The position numbers were made by a program, and so were the translations under genes. The notes beneath the pieces were generated by a model. The model searched no databases. It saw only the letters and a list, made by a program, of their open reading frames with translations, and was not told where the DNA came from. Of a DNA stretch of 64,000 nucleotides, positions 50,020 to 58,796 are shown one piece after another. The first letter of the stretch is position 1; each line of letters starts with the position of its first letter. This DNA comes from JBFLYC01 sp040756735 (GTDB lineage Bacteria; Bacillota; DSM-16504; Desulfitibacterales; Desulfitibacteraceae). The DNA lies in assembly GCA_040756735.1 (NCBI GenBank), contig JBFLYC010000008.1:1-64000 (forward strand). Reading direction: 5' to 3'.

Positions 50020-50892
50020 CTACAGTCCCCTAAATTCCTCTGGGCGTAAAACCTGTTGTCCCAGCTTTTGAGCTTTTGACAGTTCCATTAACAAACGCTC
50101 TTTATCTTTATTCAAAATACCTTTAAGCGAAAGGTAATTGGAAGGATGGTTGCTGCGGAAAATGCAGTTTGTTAAGTTAAAACCGCTTAGCATCAGCTTG
50201 ATTTCTTCAAGGATTTCTTCAGGGCCTAATAGTTTAAACAGGCCCTTTTTAATTTGTTTAAATAAAGGTGCATTTTCTTCTACTAACAATGTCAACATTC
50301 CCAAATAGTCAGGGTCAATTTCATTTACAATCTCTGCTGTCGCTGCTGCGTGTTCCTGCCACAATTGTTGTCCCCCAAGGCCTGAAATAATTGTACAGGA
50401 TAGCTTGAATCCCGCTTCTTTGGCTTTGCTACAGGCTGCGGCCATGTCTTGAGCTGTTGTTCCCTTGGCAATATTTTTAAGCACCTGGTTAGAGCCGCTT
50501 TCAACTCCAATATAAAGCATCTTCAGGCCAGCAGCGTTTAGGCTTTTAAGTTCAGTATGGCTTTTGTCAATGATGTTTTGAGGCCCTGCATAAGCAGTAA
50601 TCCTCTCAAGTTTAGGGAATCTCTTGTATAAGCTTTCAATGATTTTGATGAGTCTGTCGGTATTTATTGTGAGAGCATCACCATCTGCAAGAAATATTCT
50701 TCTGGCAGATGGATACTGGCTGTGTGCCCAGGTAATATGCCTTGTTAATTCATCTTCGGACAATACCTTAAAACTCTTTGTCTTATACATGGAACAGAAG
50801 GTGCACTTGTTGTGCGAGCAGCCGATGGTTATCTGCAGTATTAAACTTTCTGCCTCACTAGGAGGCCTGTACAATGGCAGGTTATAGGGCAC
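50020..50892 (-). CDS. Radical SAM protein of the C-x4-C-x2-C type
   Basis: 290 aa, GTG behind CGAGGTG. Starts YNLPLYRPPSEAESLILQIT, a conserved family head. The cluster motif is GCSHNKCTFCSMYK, with cysteines at 25, 30 and 33, so the first spacing is four rather than the usual three. This matches a widespread subfamily with the same head. ADGDALTI and ESGSNQVLKNIAKGT are further radical SAM barrel elements. Reaction unknown. Convergent with the FocA-like gene, 23 bp between stops. Confidence 0.85.
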   Translation of the reverse strand: MPYNLPLYRPPSEAESLILQITIGCSHNKCTFCSMYKTKSFKVLSEDELTRHITWAHSQYPSARRIFLADGDALTINTDRLIKIIESLYKRFPKLERITAYAGPQNIIDKSHTELKSLNAAGLKMLYIGVESGSNQVLKNIAKGTTAQDMAAACSKAKEAGFKLSCTIISGLGGQQLWQEHAAATAEIVNEIDPDYLGMLTLLVEENAPLFKQIKKGLFKLLGPEEILEEIKLMLSGFNLTNCIFRSNHPSNYLSLKGILNKDKERLLMELSKAQKLGQQVLRPEEFRGL

Positions 50893-50992
50893 CTTGGGAC
50901 ACCTCGTACTTATAAATTATTACTTATAATTATAATATGTTAATATATTATACATTATTATACATTAATGGTGGTAAGCCTGTCATGGATGC

Positions 50993-51922
50993 TTATATTT
51001 GGCTCTCCTGGGGAGTTCTTTTTTTGTAATAAACCGATACTACCATGGAAACAGCCAATACTGCAACAATTAATCCCAGGGAGAAGCCTACCGGAACCTT
51101 ATAAAATTCGGAAACAAGCATTTTTAGGCCCACAAATACAAGAATGAAGGATAAGCCGTATTTGAGGTAAGCGAACATATTCATCAAGTCAGCCAAGAGA
51201 AAATACATGGCCCTAAGGCCGAAAATGGCAAAGACATTGGATGAATAGACAATAAAAGGATCACGGGTGATAGCTAATATGGCAGGTATGGAGTCTACTG
51301 CAAAGACAAGGTCAGCGCTCTCAATTAGCAACAGCACAATAAATAATGGAGTTGCACAGATCTTTCCATTTAACCTGGTAAAGAATTTTTCATCGCAATA
51401 TGCTTTTGAAACGGGCATACACTTTTTAAGACCGCATACCAAAAGGTTCTTTTCAGGTTCCAGCTGGGTATCCGTATGCTTGAGCATTTTAATACCGGTA
51501 AAGAGAAGTAATGCACCAAATACATAGGTCATCCAATGAAAGCTATTTAAAAGCTCTGCTCCGACACAAATTATAATCAGGCGCATGATAAGGGCGCCGA
51601 TGATTCCCCATTTTAGAACCCTTGGTTGATATAATTGAGGTACATTGAAATATGAAAAAATTAAAATAAAAACAAACATGTTATCAAAACTTAAAGCCCG
51701 CTCAATCAAATATCCTGTGAGGAACTCCAAGCCCTTTTGTGCACCCAGCATCAGGTAGATAAGCCCGTTAAAGGCAAAGGCCAGGACTGTCCAGGTTATG
51801 GTCCAAAATAATGCTTCTTTATAGCCAATTATATGGCTTTTTTTATTTAATACTACCAGGTCAAAATATAAAGCGCCTATTACAAATAAATTAAAACCTA
51901 TCCAGAGCATTGTGCTGTCCAC
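50993..51922 (-). CDS. TerC family integral membrane protein
   Basis: 309 aa with eight to nine helices. TerC/Alx features: LIERALSFDNMFVFILIFSY, LLIESADLVFAVDSIPAILA, ITRDPFIVYSSNVFAIFGLR and a hydrophobic end. Asp residues in membrane helices are typical. Members with a yybP-ykoY leader export manganese, and this one has that leader, so Mn export is likely. GTG start with AAGGAGATG about 10 bp upstream. Confidence 0.92.
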   Translation of the reverse strand: MDSTMLWIGFNLFVIGALYFDLVVLNKKSHIIGYKEALFWTITWTVLAFAFNGLIYLMLGAQKGLEFLTGYLIERALSFDNMFVFILIFSYFNVPQLYQPRVLKWGIIGALIMRLIIICVGAELLNSFHWMTYVFGALLLFTGIKMLKHTDTQLEPEKNLLVCGLKKCMPVSKAYCDEKFFTRLNGKICATPLFIVLLLIESADLVFAVDSIPAILAITRDPFIVYSSNVFAIFGLRAMYFLLADLMNMFAYLKYGLSFILVFVGLKMLVSEFYKVPVGFSLGLIVAVLAVSMVVSVYYKKRTPQESQI

Positions 51923-52006
51923 TATAATTCATCTCCTTAAATAATGTCAGGGACACGCCTAGCGGAGGTGAGAGGTCACTTCCAATTTTCAATGTGGAGG
52001 AATGTC

Positions 52007-52051
52007 CAAAAATAAAAAACCTTTGCTTAAAGAACACCTTTAAGCAAAGGT
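52007..52051 (-). terminator. Riboswitch-linked terminator before terC
   Basis: On the minus strand, ACCTTTGCTTAAAG pairs perfectly with its complement around a 5-base loop and is followed by TTTTTTATTTTT. Positioned directly after the aptamer, it is the expression platform. Confidence 0.85.
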
Positions 52052-52140
52052 CTTGCACGGATTAATCCGTCAAGGCAGCGGGCTAAAATGCCGTGCTGTC
52101 ACCACCTTGATGATTGCTACTCCCCTTTTACATGAATAAT
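52045..52140 (-). ncRNA. yybP-ykoY manganese riboswitch
   Basis: The minus strand carries AAAAGGGGAGTAGC, the hallmark of the yybP-ykoY class, then ATCAAGGTGGTGACAGC, GCCCGCTGCCTTGACGG and ATTAATCCGTGCAAGACC. These agree with the class core (GGGGAGUAG and paired UCAAGG/CCUUGA). It overlaps a strong terminator and precedes a TerC-family gene, the classic arrangement. Binding of Mn2+ would disrupt the terminator and allow terC expression. Confidence 0.8.
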
Positions 52141-52189
52141 GTACCACATGGACAATTATTAGTCAAGAGATTAGCTAATCTTCTTGTAG

Positions 52190-52678
52190 CTAATCCTCAA
52201 AGACCTTTTCTGCATTGATACGGGTAGCATGCCCGGCGGTATTGTGGCAGCTGGAACAATCTATACCTTCTTTTAGTGATTGAAGGTGGTCATGGTTAAT
52301 CCGGGTAATTCTAGGGACTTCGTCAAAATCTGACCTTTGACCGGTATGGCAGGTGAAGCAGTTTCGGTTATTTATATATAGGGGGTCTAAAAATACTTGA
52401 GAAATATTTCCTCTCTTGTCCATAAGCCAATAGTTCAGGCCCCTGCTTTTAGAATGGAATACTCCTAAAGGCCCAGCTGGTTCATGACAATCCAGACAGT
52501 TGACGCTTTTATGGGGAGATTCGCTCCAGGATTCAACATACGGCTCGATATAATGGCAGCCGGCGCAGAAGCTAGGTTGCGAGGTATACCTGTAAACTAT
52601 AATGAAGGAAACATATCCTATTATTAAGACTACTGCAGAGATTATGAGAAGGGCGAGGGCAGCTCTGGGCAATGACAT
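52190..52678 (-). CDS. NapC/NirT/NrfH-type tetraheme cytochrome c
   Basis: 162 aa, ATG behind AGGGG. One N-terminal membrane anchor (about 8-30) is followed by four CxxCH heme sites at Cys38, 61, 107 and 141 (CAGCH, CLDCH, CFTCH, CSSCH). It is a quinol-oxidising membrane cytochrome of NrfH size that passes electrons to an extracytoplasmic reductase. No reductase (NrfA or other) is adjacent in the window, so the partner is unknown. It shows that the cell has a c-type cytochrome maturation system. Confidence 0.9.
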   Translation of the reverse strand: MSLPRAALALLIISAVVLIIGYVSFIIVYRYTSQPSFCAGCHYIEPYVESWSESPHKSVNCLDCHEPAGPLGVFHSKSRGLNYWLMDKRGNISQVFLDPLYINNRNCFTCHTGQRSDFDEVPRITRINHDHLQSLKEGIDCSSCHNTAGHATRINAEKVFED

Positions 52679-52747
52679 AAATTACCCCTTATAAATGCAA
52701 TGTTGGTAATAGTTTTTGCTACAGCAGTCAATAATTATTCAACTTTC

Positions 52748-52782
52748 GAAATAATAAAAGGCCTGGCTAAACCCAGGCCTTT
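52748..52782 (-). terminator. Terminator of the minus-strand flavoprotein/amidohydrolase cluster
   Basis: AAAGGCCTGG/CCAGGCCTTT arms with a 6-base loop. On the minus strand the tail is TATTATTT, after the permease remnant. Confidence 0.75.
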
Positions 52783-52804
52783 ATCCTCATTTTCGATTAA
52801 TAGA

Positions 52805-53239
52805 TTAAGCCTTTTGTTCCTGTTGAATACATTCATCTGACTGCGGAAGCCCCGTCTTTGCGGTAACGCCGCGCCAATGGAAGATACCTAATAATACAGC
52901 CAGAACTAGATACCACCCTGCATAATTTAGAGCAGCGCCTAATTTGATGACAGGTGCATGAATAAATCCTATATAGGCAAAGAAGGAGGCTACAAGGGCA
53001 AAAATACCTGCTGATTTGTAGTTCCTGTCGATGATATAGGCTAGTATTGCACCCCATAAGACAGAGGTAACAATAGCCCCTTGGGCCAGGGCCGTGATGG
53101 CATAGATTTTGACACCGGCAGACTGGACAACATCCATTCCCAGATTAGCAACTGAGGTACCGGTGTCAGCCAGCAAACCAAAAAAAGCATCACCATCAGC
53201 CTTTACAAAGAGCGGGTAATTTGCGTTGCCCTTTTGCAT
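52805..53239 (-). pseudogene. Xanthine/uracil-type permease remnant with internal in-frame deletion
   Basis: The 144-aa frame has a good AAGGAGGA site and ATG. Its head (YPLFVKADGDAFFGLLADTG) looks like the start of a group of 500-aa NCS2-like permeases (FxKGDxDAFFGLFTxN). From about residue 35 it jumps to what looks like their end (VKIYAITALAQGAIVTSVLW, IIDRNYKSAGIFALVASFFA, IHAP). The roughly 350 central residues with the substrate site would be missing. The frame is open and translated start signals persist, so a small three-helix protein may still be made. Alternatively it is a genuine small membrane protein. Confidence 0.5.
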
Positions 53240-53262
53240 GTAAAATCCTCCTTACGTATTTA

Positions 53263-54606
53263 TTATTGATTTTTATAATTACTCCAAAAGTCAGTCATTC
53301 TTTGCAGGTAAGATTCTTCTTCAACAGTTTGAAAAATGCCATTTTCTAAAATGACCTTTCCGTTAACCAGCACAGTCTCCACAGAATCTATACTTGATGA
53401 ATAGATAAGAGAAGATATGGGGTTGGAAACCGGACATGGTTTGGCCTTTAAAGGATTAAAAATGAACAAGTCAGCCCTTTTGCCAATTTCCAGGGACCCA
53501 ATCAAACTGTCCAAGCCTAATGCCTTGGCTCCTTGAATAGTAGCCATTTCTAAAACTTGTTCAGCCGTAACAGCTGTTGGGTTGAGGGAATGTACTTTAT
53601 GCAGTAATGCGGTGATTTTCATGGTCTCAATCATATCTAAAGAATTATTGCTTGCTGCTCCGTCTGTACCAAGAGAAATAATAAGCCCGGCATCAAGCAT
53701 TTCCGGAACAGGAGATATGCCGGAGGCTAAAAACATGTTGGAGACAGGATTATGGGATATCTTAACATTATACTTTTTGAAGATGTTTATTTCTGTACTT
53801 GTGACACTCACACAGTGGACTGCGAGCAGGTCGGGGCCTAAGATACCGCTTTCTTCAAATACTTTTACTGCTTGCTTGTTATACATTTGTTGAGTTACAA
53901 GGTTGTCGGTATTTGTTTCCAGAATATGCATGGTTAAGGGAACTTTGTGCCTGCTGCAAAAAGTTCGGGTTTCCTTTAGTGCTTCTAAGGTTAAGCCCCA
54001 GATAGCAGTCGGTGCAAGCCAGATATGGGTCAAAGCAGTCTCATTTTCATGTTTTTTCTTTAAGGAGAGGACTTCATCAAATACTGTGTCAATGCTTTCT
54101 ATCAAGTTCTGCGGAAAACCCCTGCTGGCTCCGGTGTTTCTAAAACCCCTGGCATAAACGGACCTTACTCCCAGGTCGGATAAAGCTGCAATTGTGGCAT
54201 CAGATATGCCGGGTTGGGGATGAGCATACATGAAGTCAACTAAAGTAGTAGTCCCTGACCTGACTGCTTCTAATCCACCGCACATGGCGCCTAGGTAGGC
54301 CAATTCAGGGGTCATATTGGCTGCAAAGGGACCTATCACAGAGGGCCACCAGTTTTCCAGGGGTTTGTCATCCCCCCTGCCTTTTAAAAAGTTTTGGAAC
54401 AGGTGAGTATGGGTGTTGATTAGGCCGGGAAATACTACTTTCCCCTGGGCGTTGATCATCTTATCATAATTTGAGTTGCAGGCAGGGTGGAAGTCTTCGC
54501 CAATATGAGTAATAACGCCATCATTCAGTATAAGGTACCCGTAGTTAATAATCTCCCTGTGCTGGTTCATCGTTACTATAGCAGCATTTTTGATCAAGAT
54601 TTTCAT
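53263..54606 (-). CDS. Amidohydrolase of the SsnA/TrzN/guanine-deaminase group
   Basis: 447 aa. Metal-dependent hydrolase features: FPGLINTHTHLFQNFLKGRG (HxH near residue 65), RSGTTTLVDFMY, MHILETNTDN, HCVSVTSTEI, SHNPVSNMFLASGISPVPEM and LGTDGAASNNSLDMIETMK. Relatives deaminate or dechlorinate N-heterocycles (8-oxoguanine, guanine, triazines). It follows a flavoprotein gene by 8 bp and precedes a permease remnant of nucleobase type. A purine-like or other N-heterocyclic substrate is therefore plausible; no specific one is proven. Confidence 0.85.
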   Translation of the reverse strand: MKILIKNAAIVTMNQHREIINYGYLILNDGVITHIGEDFHPACNSNYDKMINAQGKVVFPGLINTHTHLFQNFLKGRGDDKPLENWWPSVIGPFAANMTPELAYLGAMCGGLEAVRSGTTTLVDFMYAHPQPGISDATIAALSDLGVRSVYARGFRNTGASRGFPQNLIESIDTVFDEVLSLKKKHENETALTHIWLAPTAIWGLTLEALKETRTFCSRHKVPLTMHILETNTDNLVTQQMYNKQAVKVFEESGILGPDLLAVHCVSVTSTEINIFKKYNVKISHNPVSNMFLASGISPVPEMLDAGLIISLGTDGAASNNSLDMIETMKITALLHKVHSLNPTAVTAEQVLEMATIQGAKALGLDSLIGSLEIGKRADLFIFNPLKAKPCPVSNPISSLIYSSSIDSVETVLVNGKVILENGIFQTVEEESYLQRMTDFWSNYKNQ

Positions 54607-54614
54607 CTTTGGCT

Positions 54615-55703
54615 TTAACCCCTTCCAGTTAAAAGTTGGGCAAGGTATTTTCCTGTATAGGGAGCGAGAGAAATACCCATGCCTCCATGCCCGAAAGCAG
54701 CTGCTAATCCATTAATGCCCGGTATCTTCCCTATAAAGGGGCCTCCCTTTCTTGTGGGTCTGATACCTGAAAAAATACGTATAATGTGTTCATTTTTCAG
54801 CTTCGGAACTGATTTAAGAGCAGTCTTTGCAATTTGAGAGGTAATTTGATTGTCTATTTCTTTACCAAGGCTATTTTCTGCAGAACTGCCTATGAGAATG
54901 TTACCGTCCAATGTTTGTTCAAGGGCTAGATTTACCTTGCTGTGACAGTTATTCTCCAAGAAGCCGGCATATAATAAATTGGCCTTAAGCTTCATTTTGC
55001 TTTTTCCTGTAACTAATACGGTCCCTTTAGTCGCTATTATTTCTGATGCTAATCCTAAAGGTTTGAGCAGCCGGTCAATTTCGTATCCCGTACAGACTAC
55101 AACTGCAGGAGCTCGAAACTCTCCATTATTTGTCCTTACTCCGTATACCATCCCCCCTTGTAGCAAGATTTCTTTGGCTTCTTCATTTCTAATGAGCATT
55201 CCCCCGTTCTGTTTAGTTTTTTTTAGAAAACCACAAATTGCTTTGAAGGGGTTTACTACACCTTGTAAACCACCTCCGGCAATGGCGCCTGCAGAAATGG
55301 AACCTGTTAAATAGGGAAAAGATTCCATTACTTTTGTGCCGCTGATAAGCTTGGCATCCAGCGTGCGGCTTTTACACTCATTGACTATTTCCTCAAGGAG
55401 TTGACCTTGTTCAGGTGTATCGCTAAAAAACAGAATTTGCCCCTTTTGGTCTTTTCCCAGATCCGTTTCTAATTCTTTTTCCAGCTCTTTATAGAGAAGC
55501 AAACTTTCAACTGCTTGATCCAGCAATTCTCCCTTTTTACCTAGATAACTTAACCCTCCATTGCATGCTCCTGATGCGCCTGCAGCAGGAAACAGCTTAT
55601 CAATCAGCAGGACTTTGCTGCTTTGTTTGCTCAAATAATAGGCGACAGCACACCCAATAATCCCTGCACCAACCACGATATAATCATACTGGTGTTTATT
55701 CAT
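54615..55703 (-). CDS. FAD-dependent amine/amino-acid oxidoreductase (DAO family, HcnC-like)
   Basis: 362 aa from ATG 55703 (AAGGTGAA site); the longer frame from 55739 lies in the preceding gene. N-terminal FAD fold DYIVVGAGIIGCAVAYYLSK, central GLQGVVNPFKAI and C-terminal IRPTRKGGPFIGKIPGINGL, GHGGMGISLAPYTGKYLAQL. It is the catalytic beta-type subunit of opine oxidase, HCN synthase or proline dehydrogenase-like complexes that oxidise a C-N bond. The first 8 bp overlap the BFD-like gene. Substrate possibly glycine, sarcosine or another secondary amine (inference). Confidence 0.88.
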   Translation of the reverse strand: MNKHQYDYIVVGAGIIGCAVAYYLSKQSSKVLLIDKLFPAAGASGACNGGLSYLGKKGELLDQAVESLLLYKELEKELETDLGKDQKGQILFFSDTPEQGQLLEEIVNECKSRTLDAKLISGTKVMESFPYLTGSISAGAIAGGGLQGVVNPFKAICGFLKKTKQNGGMLIRNEEAKEILLQGGMVYGVRTNNGEFRAPAVVVCTGYEIDRLLKPLGLASEIIATKGTVLVTGKSKMKLKANLLYAGFLENNCHSKVNLALEQTLDGNILIGSSAENSLGKEIDNQITSQIAKTALKSVPKLKNEHIIRIFSGIRPTRKGGPFIGKIPGINGLAAAFGHGGMGISLAPYTGKYLAQLLTGRG

Positions 55704-55983
55704 TGGCTTCACCTTGAGATCCGGAAGCGCTTTTGACAAAAGCTTCTAGTTTTACAGGCTGCAGGGGAGGCCTTGGTGTATGTTTGTGCAGGGTGATGCC
55801 GGGGTTTGCACTTCGCAGAAGATTATCTACCAGTATTGAGCAGGTAGAACCCTGGCAGTGGCCCATCCCTGCCCTGGTCAGTCGTTTAATTTCATCAAAG
55901 GCAACAGCGCCGTCTTTTATGGCTTGCAGAATCTCTGTTTCTGTTACTTCCTCACACCTGCAGATTATGTTATCATCTGCCAT
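55696..55983 (-). CDS. BFD-like [2Fe-2S] protein
   Basis: 95 aa. ICRCEEVTETEILQAIKDGA and RLTRAGMGHCQGSTCSILVD give the four-cysteine BFD pattern (C-x-C ... C-x4-C). In relatives this domain is fused to the NAD/FAD subunit or is a separate small subunit, as here. It relays electrons between the two flavoproteins. The residues after about 70 are a variable Pro-rich tail. Confidence 0.88.
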   Translation of the reverse strand: MADDNIICRCEEVTETEILQAIKDGAVAFDEIKRLTRAGMGHCQGSTCSILVDNLLRSANPGITLHKHTPRPPLQPVKLEAFVKSASGSQGEANE

Positions 55984-55995
55984 ACCATCACATCC

Positions 55996-57483
55996 TTATG
56001 TGGTAATATCGTATATTTTCAAGGCAAACTCTCTTGCAGTATTAAAGGTTACAAGTATTGTTTTATCAAAAGACATTCTGGATGCAGTCTTCAAAATCTG
56101 AACCTTGCAGATTTTATTTCCATGTATATCTGTTCCGTACCAAGTTTCTCCAGGCTTTGGTACCGGATACCTTTCATAAGGTATGGTGATTTTGCATGAA
56201 TTAGCATCCCTTGCATCAATGGCAATAATAGCCTGCCCAGGGCACGCAGCTATGCAGGTTTTACAGCCGTTGCATTTTGCTAAATCCACCTGGGGAAGTC
56301 CTGTTATATCTGGTTTCATGCTTATAGCTTTGGCAGGACATGAGCTAACGCAAGGATTGCAGGGAATTTTTTCACTGCATCTTATTAATGCCTTGCTGCC
56401 TGCAACAGCCGCTGTTAAGGTCTTGCTTTCAATAGCTGCTTGTTCTGATGAAGCGGCGCCATTTAGCTTGTTGTATCCTCTAAGCTTGTTGAGGTATTGA
56501 TGTGCCTGGGCAATCTTTACATGTGCTTCAGTTTTATTAAGGCAGCCAAGTTTAGCGGCAGAGGCTGCGCCGGCTATCCTGCCTTCTTCCATTGCGATAG
56601 AGGCTTCTTCAACACAGGCAGAGTCTCCGGCGCAATAAATGCCTTCTATGGAAGTTTCCATGTTCTGGTTATGGCAGGGCATAAAATGATTGTTAAAAAT
56701 ACTTTTGACCCCGGCTATCTGGGCCAGTTCATATGCAGGGTGGAAGCCAACAGCTAGAGCCACAATATCTGCATCCATTGTAAAGGTGTTATTTTGGGAA
56801 TTTAAATGTGCAATGGTTACCCCTTGTACCTTTTGGGAACCTTTAATTGAAGTTACAATGTGGTTTGTTAAAACTGGCGCTCCCAGCCTGGCAATCTTGG
56901 CGGCATGAACTGCAAAACCTCCAGGTTGGTTTTGCGCTTCAACTACTGCGGCAATTTGACCGCCGGCTAAAAGAATTTGATGTGCCACAACAAGACCTGC
57001 ATTCCCAGAGCCTACAATGATGAAGCGGTTTCCAGGCAGTACTTGATAAATATTCATCATTGTCTGCAGAGCGCCTATAGTAACAACTCCAGGTAATGTC
57101 CACCCGGGGACTGCCAAAGGATTTTCTCTTGCGCCTGTTGCGATGATTAACTGTTTTGTGCGAATTACTTTTACTTTGTTGTTATAAATGTAGGCAACTT
57201 CTTTATAGCTGCTATGGTTAGTGATATTGAAAACTCTCGATTTTGGTAAGAAAGAGACTCCTGCTTCAAAGGCTTTTGAAGCCAGCTTGCCGGCAATCTC
57301 ATATCCTCTCATTCCGGCCATATGTCTTTTAGAGCCGAAAAATTTATGTATCTGTTTGGGCAGCTGCCCTCCGGGATGTTCATTTTCATCCAGCAATCCT
57401 GTCCTTGCACCTGCTGAAGATGCTTCAAAGGCTGCTGTAAGCCCAGCTGGACCGGCCCCTATTATCAAGACATCATATTCCAT
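55996..57483 (-). CDS. NAD/FAD pyridine nucleotide oxidoreductase with ferredoxin domain (HcnB-like)
   Basis: 495 aa. Two nucleotide folds are visible: DVLIIGAGPAGLTAAFEASS at the start and FIIVGSGNAGLVVAHQILLA near 150. ATGARENPLAVPGWTLPGV also matches sarcosine/opine oxidase alpha subunits. Residues about 370-430 carry two [4Fe-4S] motifs (CNPCVSSCP and CNGCKTCIAACP), which ordinary HcnB proteins lack. The ferredoxin insertion suggests electrons go to or come from low-potential carriers. It lies between the small [2Fe-2S] and BFD subunits. Confidence 0.88.
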   Translation of the reverse strand: MEYDVLIIGAGPAGLTAAFEASSAGARTGLLDENEHPGGQLPKQIHKFFGSKRHMAGMRGYEIAGKLASKAFEAGVSFLPKSRVFNITNHSSYKEVAYIYNNKVKVIRTKQLIIATGARENPLAVPGWTLPGVVTIGALQTMMNIYQVLPGNRFIIVGSGNAGLVVAHQILLAGGQIAAVVEAQNQPGGFAVHAAKIARLGAPVLTNHIVTSIKGSQKVQGVTIAHLNSQNNTFTMDADIVALAVGFHPAYELAQIAGVKSIFNNHFMPCHNQNMETSIEGIYCAGDSACVEEASIAMEEGRIAGAASAAKLGCLNKTEAHVKIAQAHQYLNKLRGYNKLNGAASSEQAAIESKTLTAAVAGSKALIRCSEKIPCNPCVSSCPAKAISMKPDITGLPQVDLAKCNGCKTCIAACPGQAIIAIDARDANSCKITIPYERYPVPKPGETWYGTDIHGNKICKVQILKTASRMSFDKTILVTFNTAREFALKIYDITT

Positions 57484-57496
57484 GTTGTTTCCTCAC

Positions 57497-57790
57497 TTAA
57501 GTCTCTTTTTGCGTTTTAATAATCATTCCATTTTCCACTGGGGTAGAACAGGTGTATACATCCCGATGCCCATTAACAATCATCCTACAGTCGCCGCACC
57601 GGCCTATACCGCAAAACCCGCCCCTTTTTTCTTTTAATTTTTCTGTTTCCCGGCAGACCAGTATTTCTGAAGCCCAGAGGGCAGCAAGGATGGGTTCTCC
57701 TTCATAAGCTTCTATTTCTTTTCCGTCAACTTGGATCTTGACCAGTTTGCTGCTTTTGACAGGCATAATTTGATGGTTGCTGATTCTCAA
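57497..57790 (-). CDS. Small [2Fe-2S] ferredoxin-like subunit (HcnA-like)
   Basis: 97 aa, TTG behind GAGAGGTGACC. Plant-type [2Fe-2S] domain as in sarcosine oxidase alpha N-termini: KIQVDGKEIEAYEGEPILAA, then the cysteines in GGFCGIGRCGDCRMIVNG and DVYTCSTPV. First structural gene of the flavoprotein complex, 15 bp after the regulator stop and 13 bp before the next gene. Confidence 0.88.
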   Translation of the reverse strand: MRISNHQIMPVKSSKLVKIQVDGKEIEAYEGEPILAALWASEILVCRETEKLKEKRGGFCGIGRCGDCRMIVNGHRDVYTCSTPVENGMIIKTQKET

Positions 57791-57805
57791 TATAAGGTCA
57801 CCTCT

Positions 57806-58531
57806 CTACCACTTACGAAGCATTTTTAGCTTCATTAATCTAGGATTAAAGGTAATTCTATTAAAGGTAATGGGGACATCTGCAATGTTGTAAAACACTT
57901 CATCCCAGGCCAGCAGGGGGGTACCTTCATCAAGCGCAAACAATTCTTTTTCGGGTTTAGTGGCACATCGAGGATTAAACTCTAGAATTGATTGAACCAA
58001 TTCTTCTCTGCAGTATTTCCTAACAAATTGGTAGATGGTTCTTTCCACCTCTTTATCAGATGGCTGGTTTTGCAGGTAAACAGTGGGTATTTTATTTAAT
58101 GCCCAAATTGCTGGAATATCATTGGCATAAAAGACTCTCTCATATGTGAAAAGTTCATCTCCGCCATTGACCTGCAGGTTTTGTGCTTCTTCATGGCTAG
58201 CCGGTTCGATCCTGTAGCCGCTTTGTACAAGTCTTACGTCATACCCGCCATCTTCCAGGAGATCAATAAAATCTGAAATTATGTCAATTCTCATTTTGGC
58301 TGCCAGGGCGCTCCTGTGCACAAAACTGCCGATCCCGTGCTTTTTTGTAATAATACCGTCTTTGGTGAGAACAAGGAGGGCTTCTCTCACTGTAGTAAGA
58401 CTGACACCCAAATCCTTTGCAAGCTCGTCTTCAGAAGGCAGCTTGTTGCCGGGGAATAGATTGTCGTTAATCATGGTTAATATTGTTTCTTTGGTACGAA
58501 GGTACAGCTTGGAAAACTCCATTTTTCGCAT
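57806..58531 (-). CDS. GntR/HutC-family regulator with UTRA domain
   Basis: 241 aa. N-terminal winged helix (about 5-70): PSEDELAKDLGVSLTTVREA, LLVLTKDGIITKKHGIGSFV. C-terminal UTRA ligand domain (about 90-235): YERVFYANDIPAIWALNKIP, FALDEGTPLLAWDEVFYNIA. It is the first gene of the minus-strand flavoprotein cluster, so it likely responds to that pathway's substrate and represses its own operon. A possible operator lies at 58553-58578. Confidence 0.9.
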   Translation of the reverse strand: MRKMEFSKLYLRTKETILTMINDNLFPGNKLPSEDELAKDLGVSLTTVREALLVLTKDGIITKKHGIGSFVHRSALAAKMRIDIISDFIDLLEDGGYDVRLVQSGYRIEPASHEEAQNLQVNGGDELFTYERVFYANDIPAIWALNKIPTVYLQNQPSDKEVERTIYQFVRKYCREELVQSILEFNPRCATKPEKELFALDEGTPLLAWDEVFYNIADVPITFNRITFNPRLMKLKMLRKW

Positions 58532-58552
58532 GAGGCTAAGCTCCTTTATTTT

Positions 58553-58578
58553 TTAATTAAGTACATTATATTAATTAA
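58553..58578. promoter_or_regulatory. Inverted TTAATTAA pair at the GntR promoter
   Basis: Two TTAATTAA palindromes 10 bp apart surround a TATAAT (minus strand) 22-50 bp before the regulator start. This is a likely autoregulatory operator overlapping the -10 box. The sequence is AT-rich, so chance occurrence is possible. Confidence 0.4.
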
Positions 58579-58796
58579 ATTGTCAGACATTAGATGATTA
58601 GAAGACTATAATGCATAGTTCTATATTCCTGCTCATTTTCCTTCTGTATCTACTATAAAAATTTCTAATATTCCCGGGGGATAGATTAATAAATAGAAAA
58701 TTATAGTTCAACAATTTTTTGTAAATATGTTAAAAAATTGTCATTTTAATGATATAATTGACATAAATTTGGAAATATGCGTAAAGGAGCTAATCA

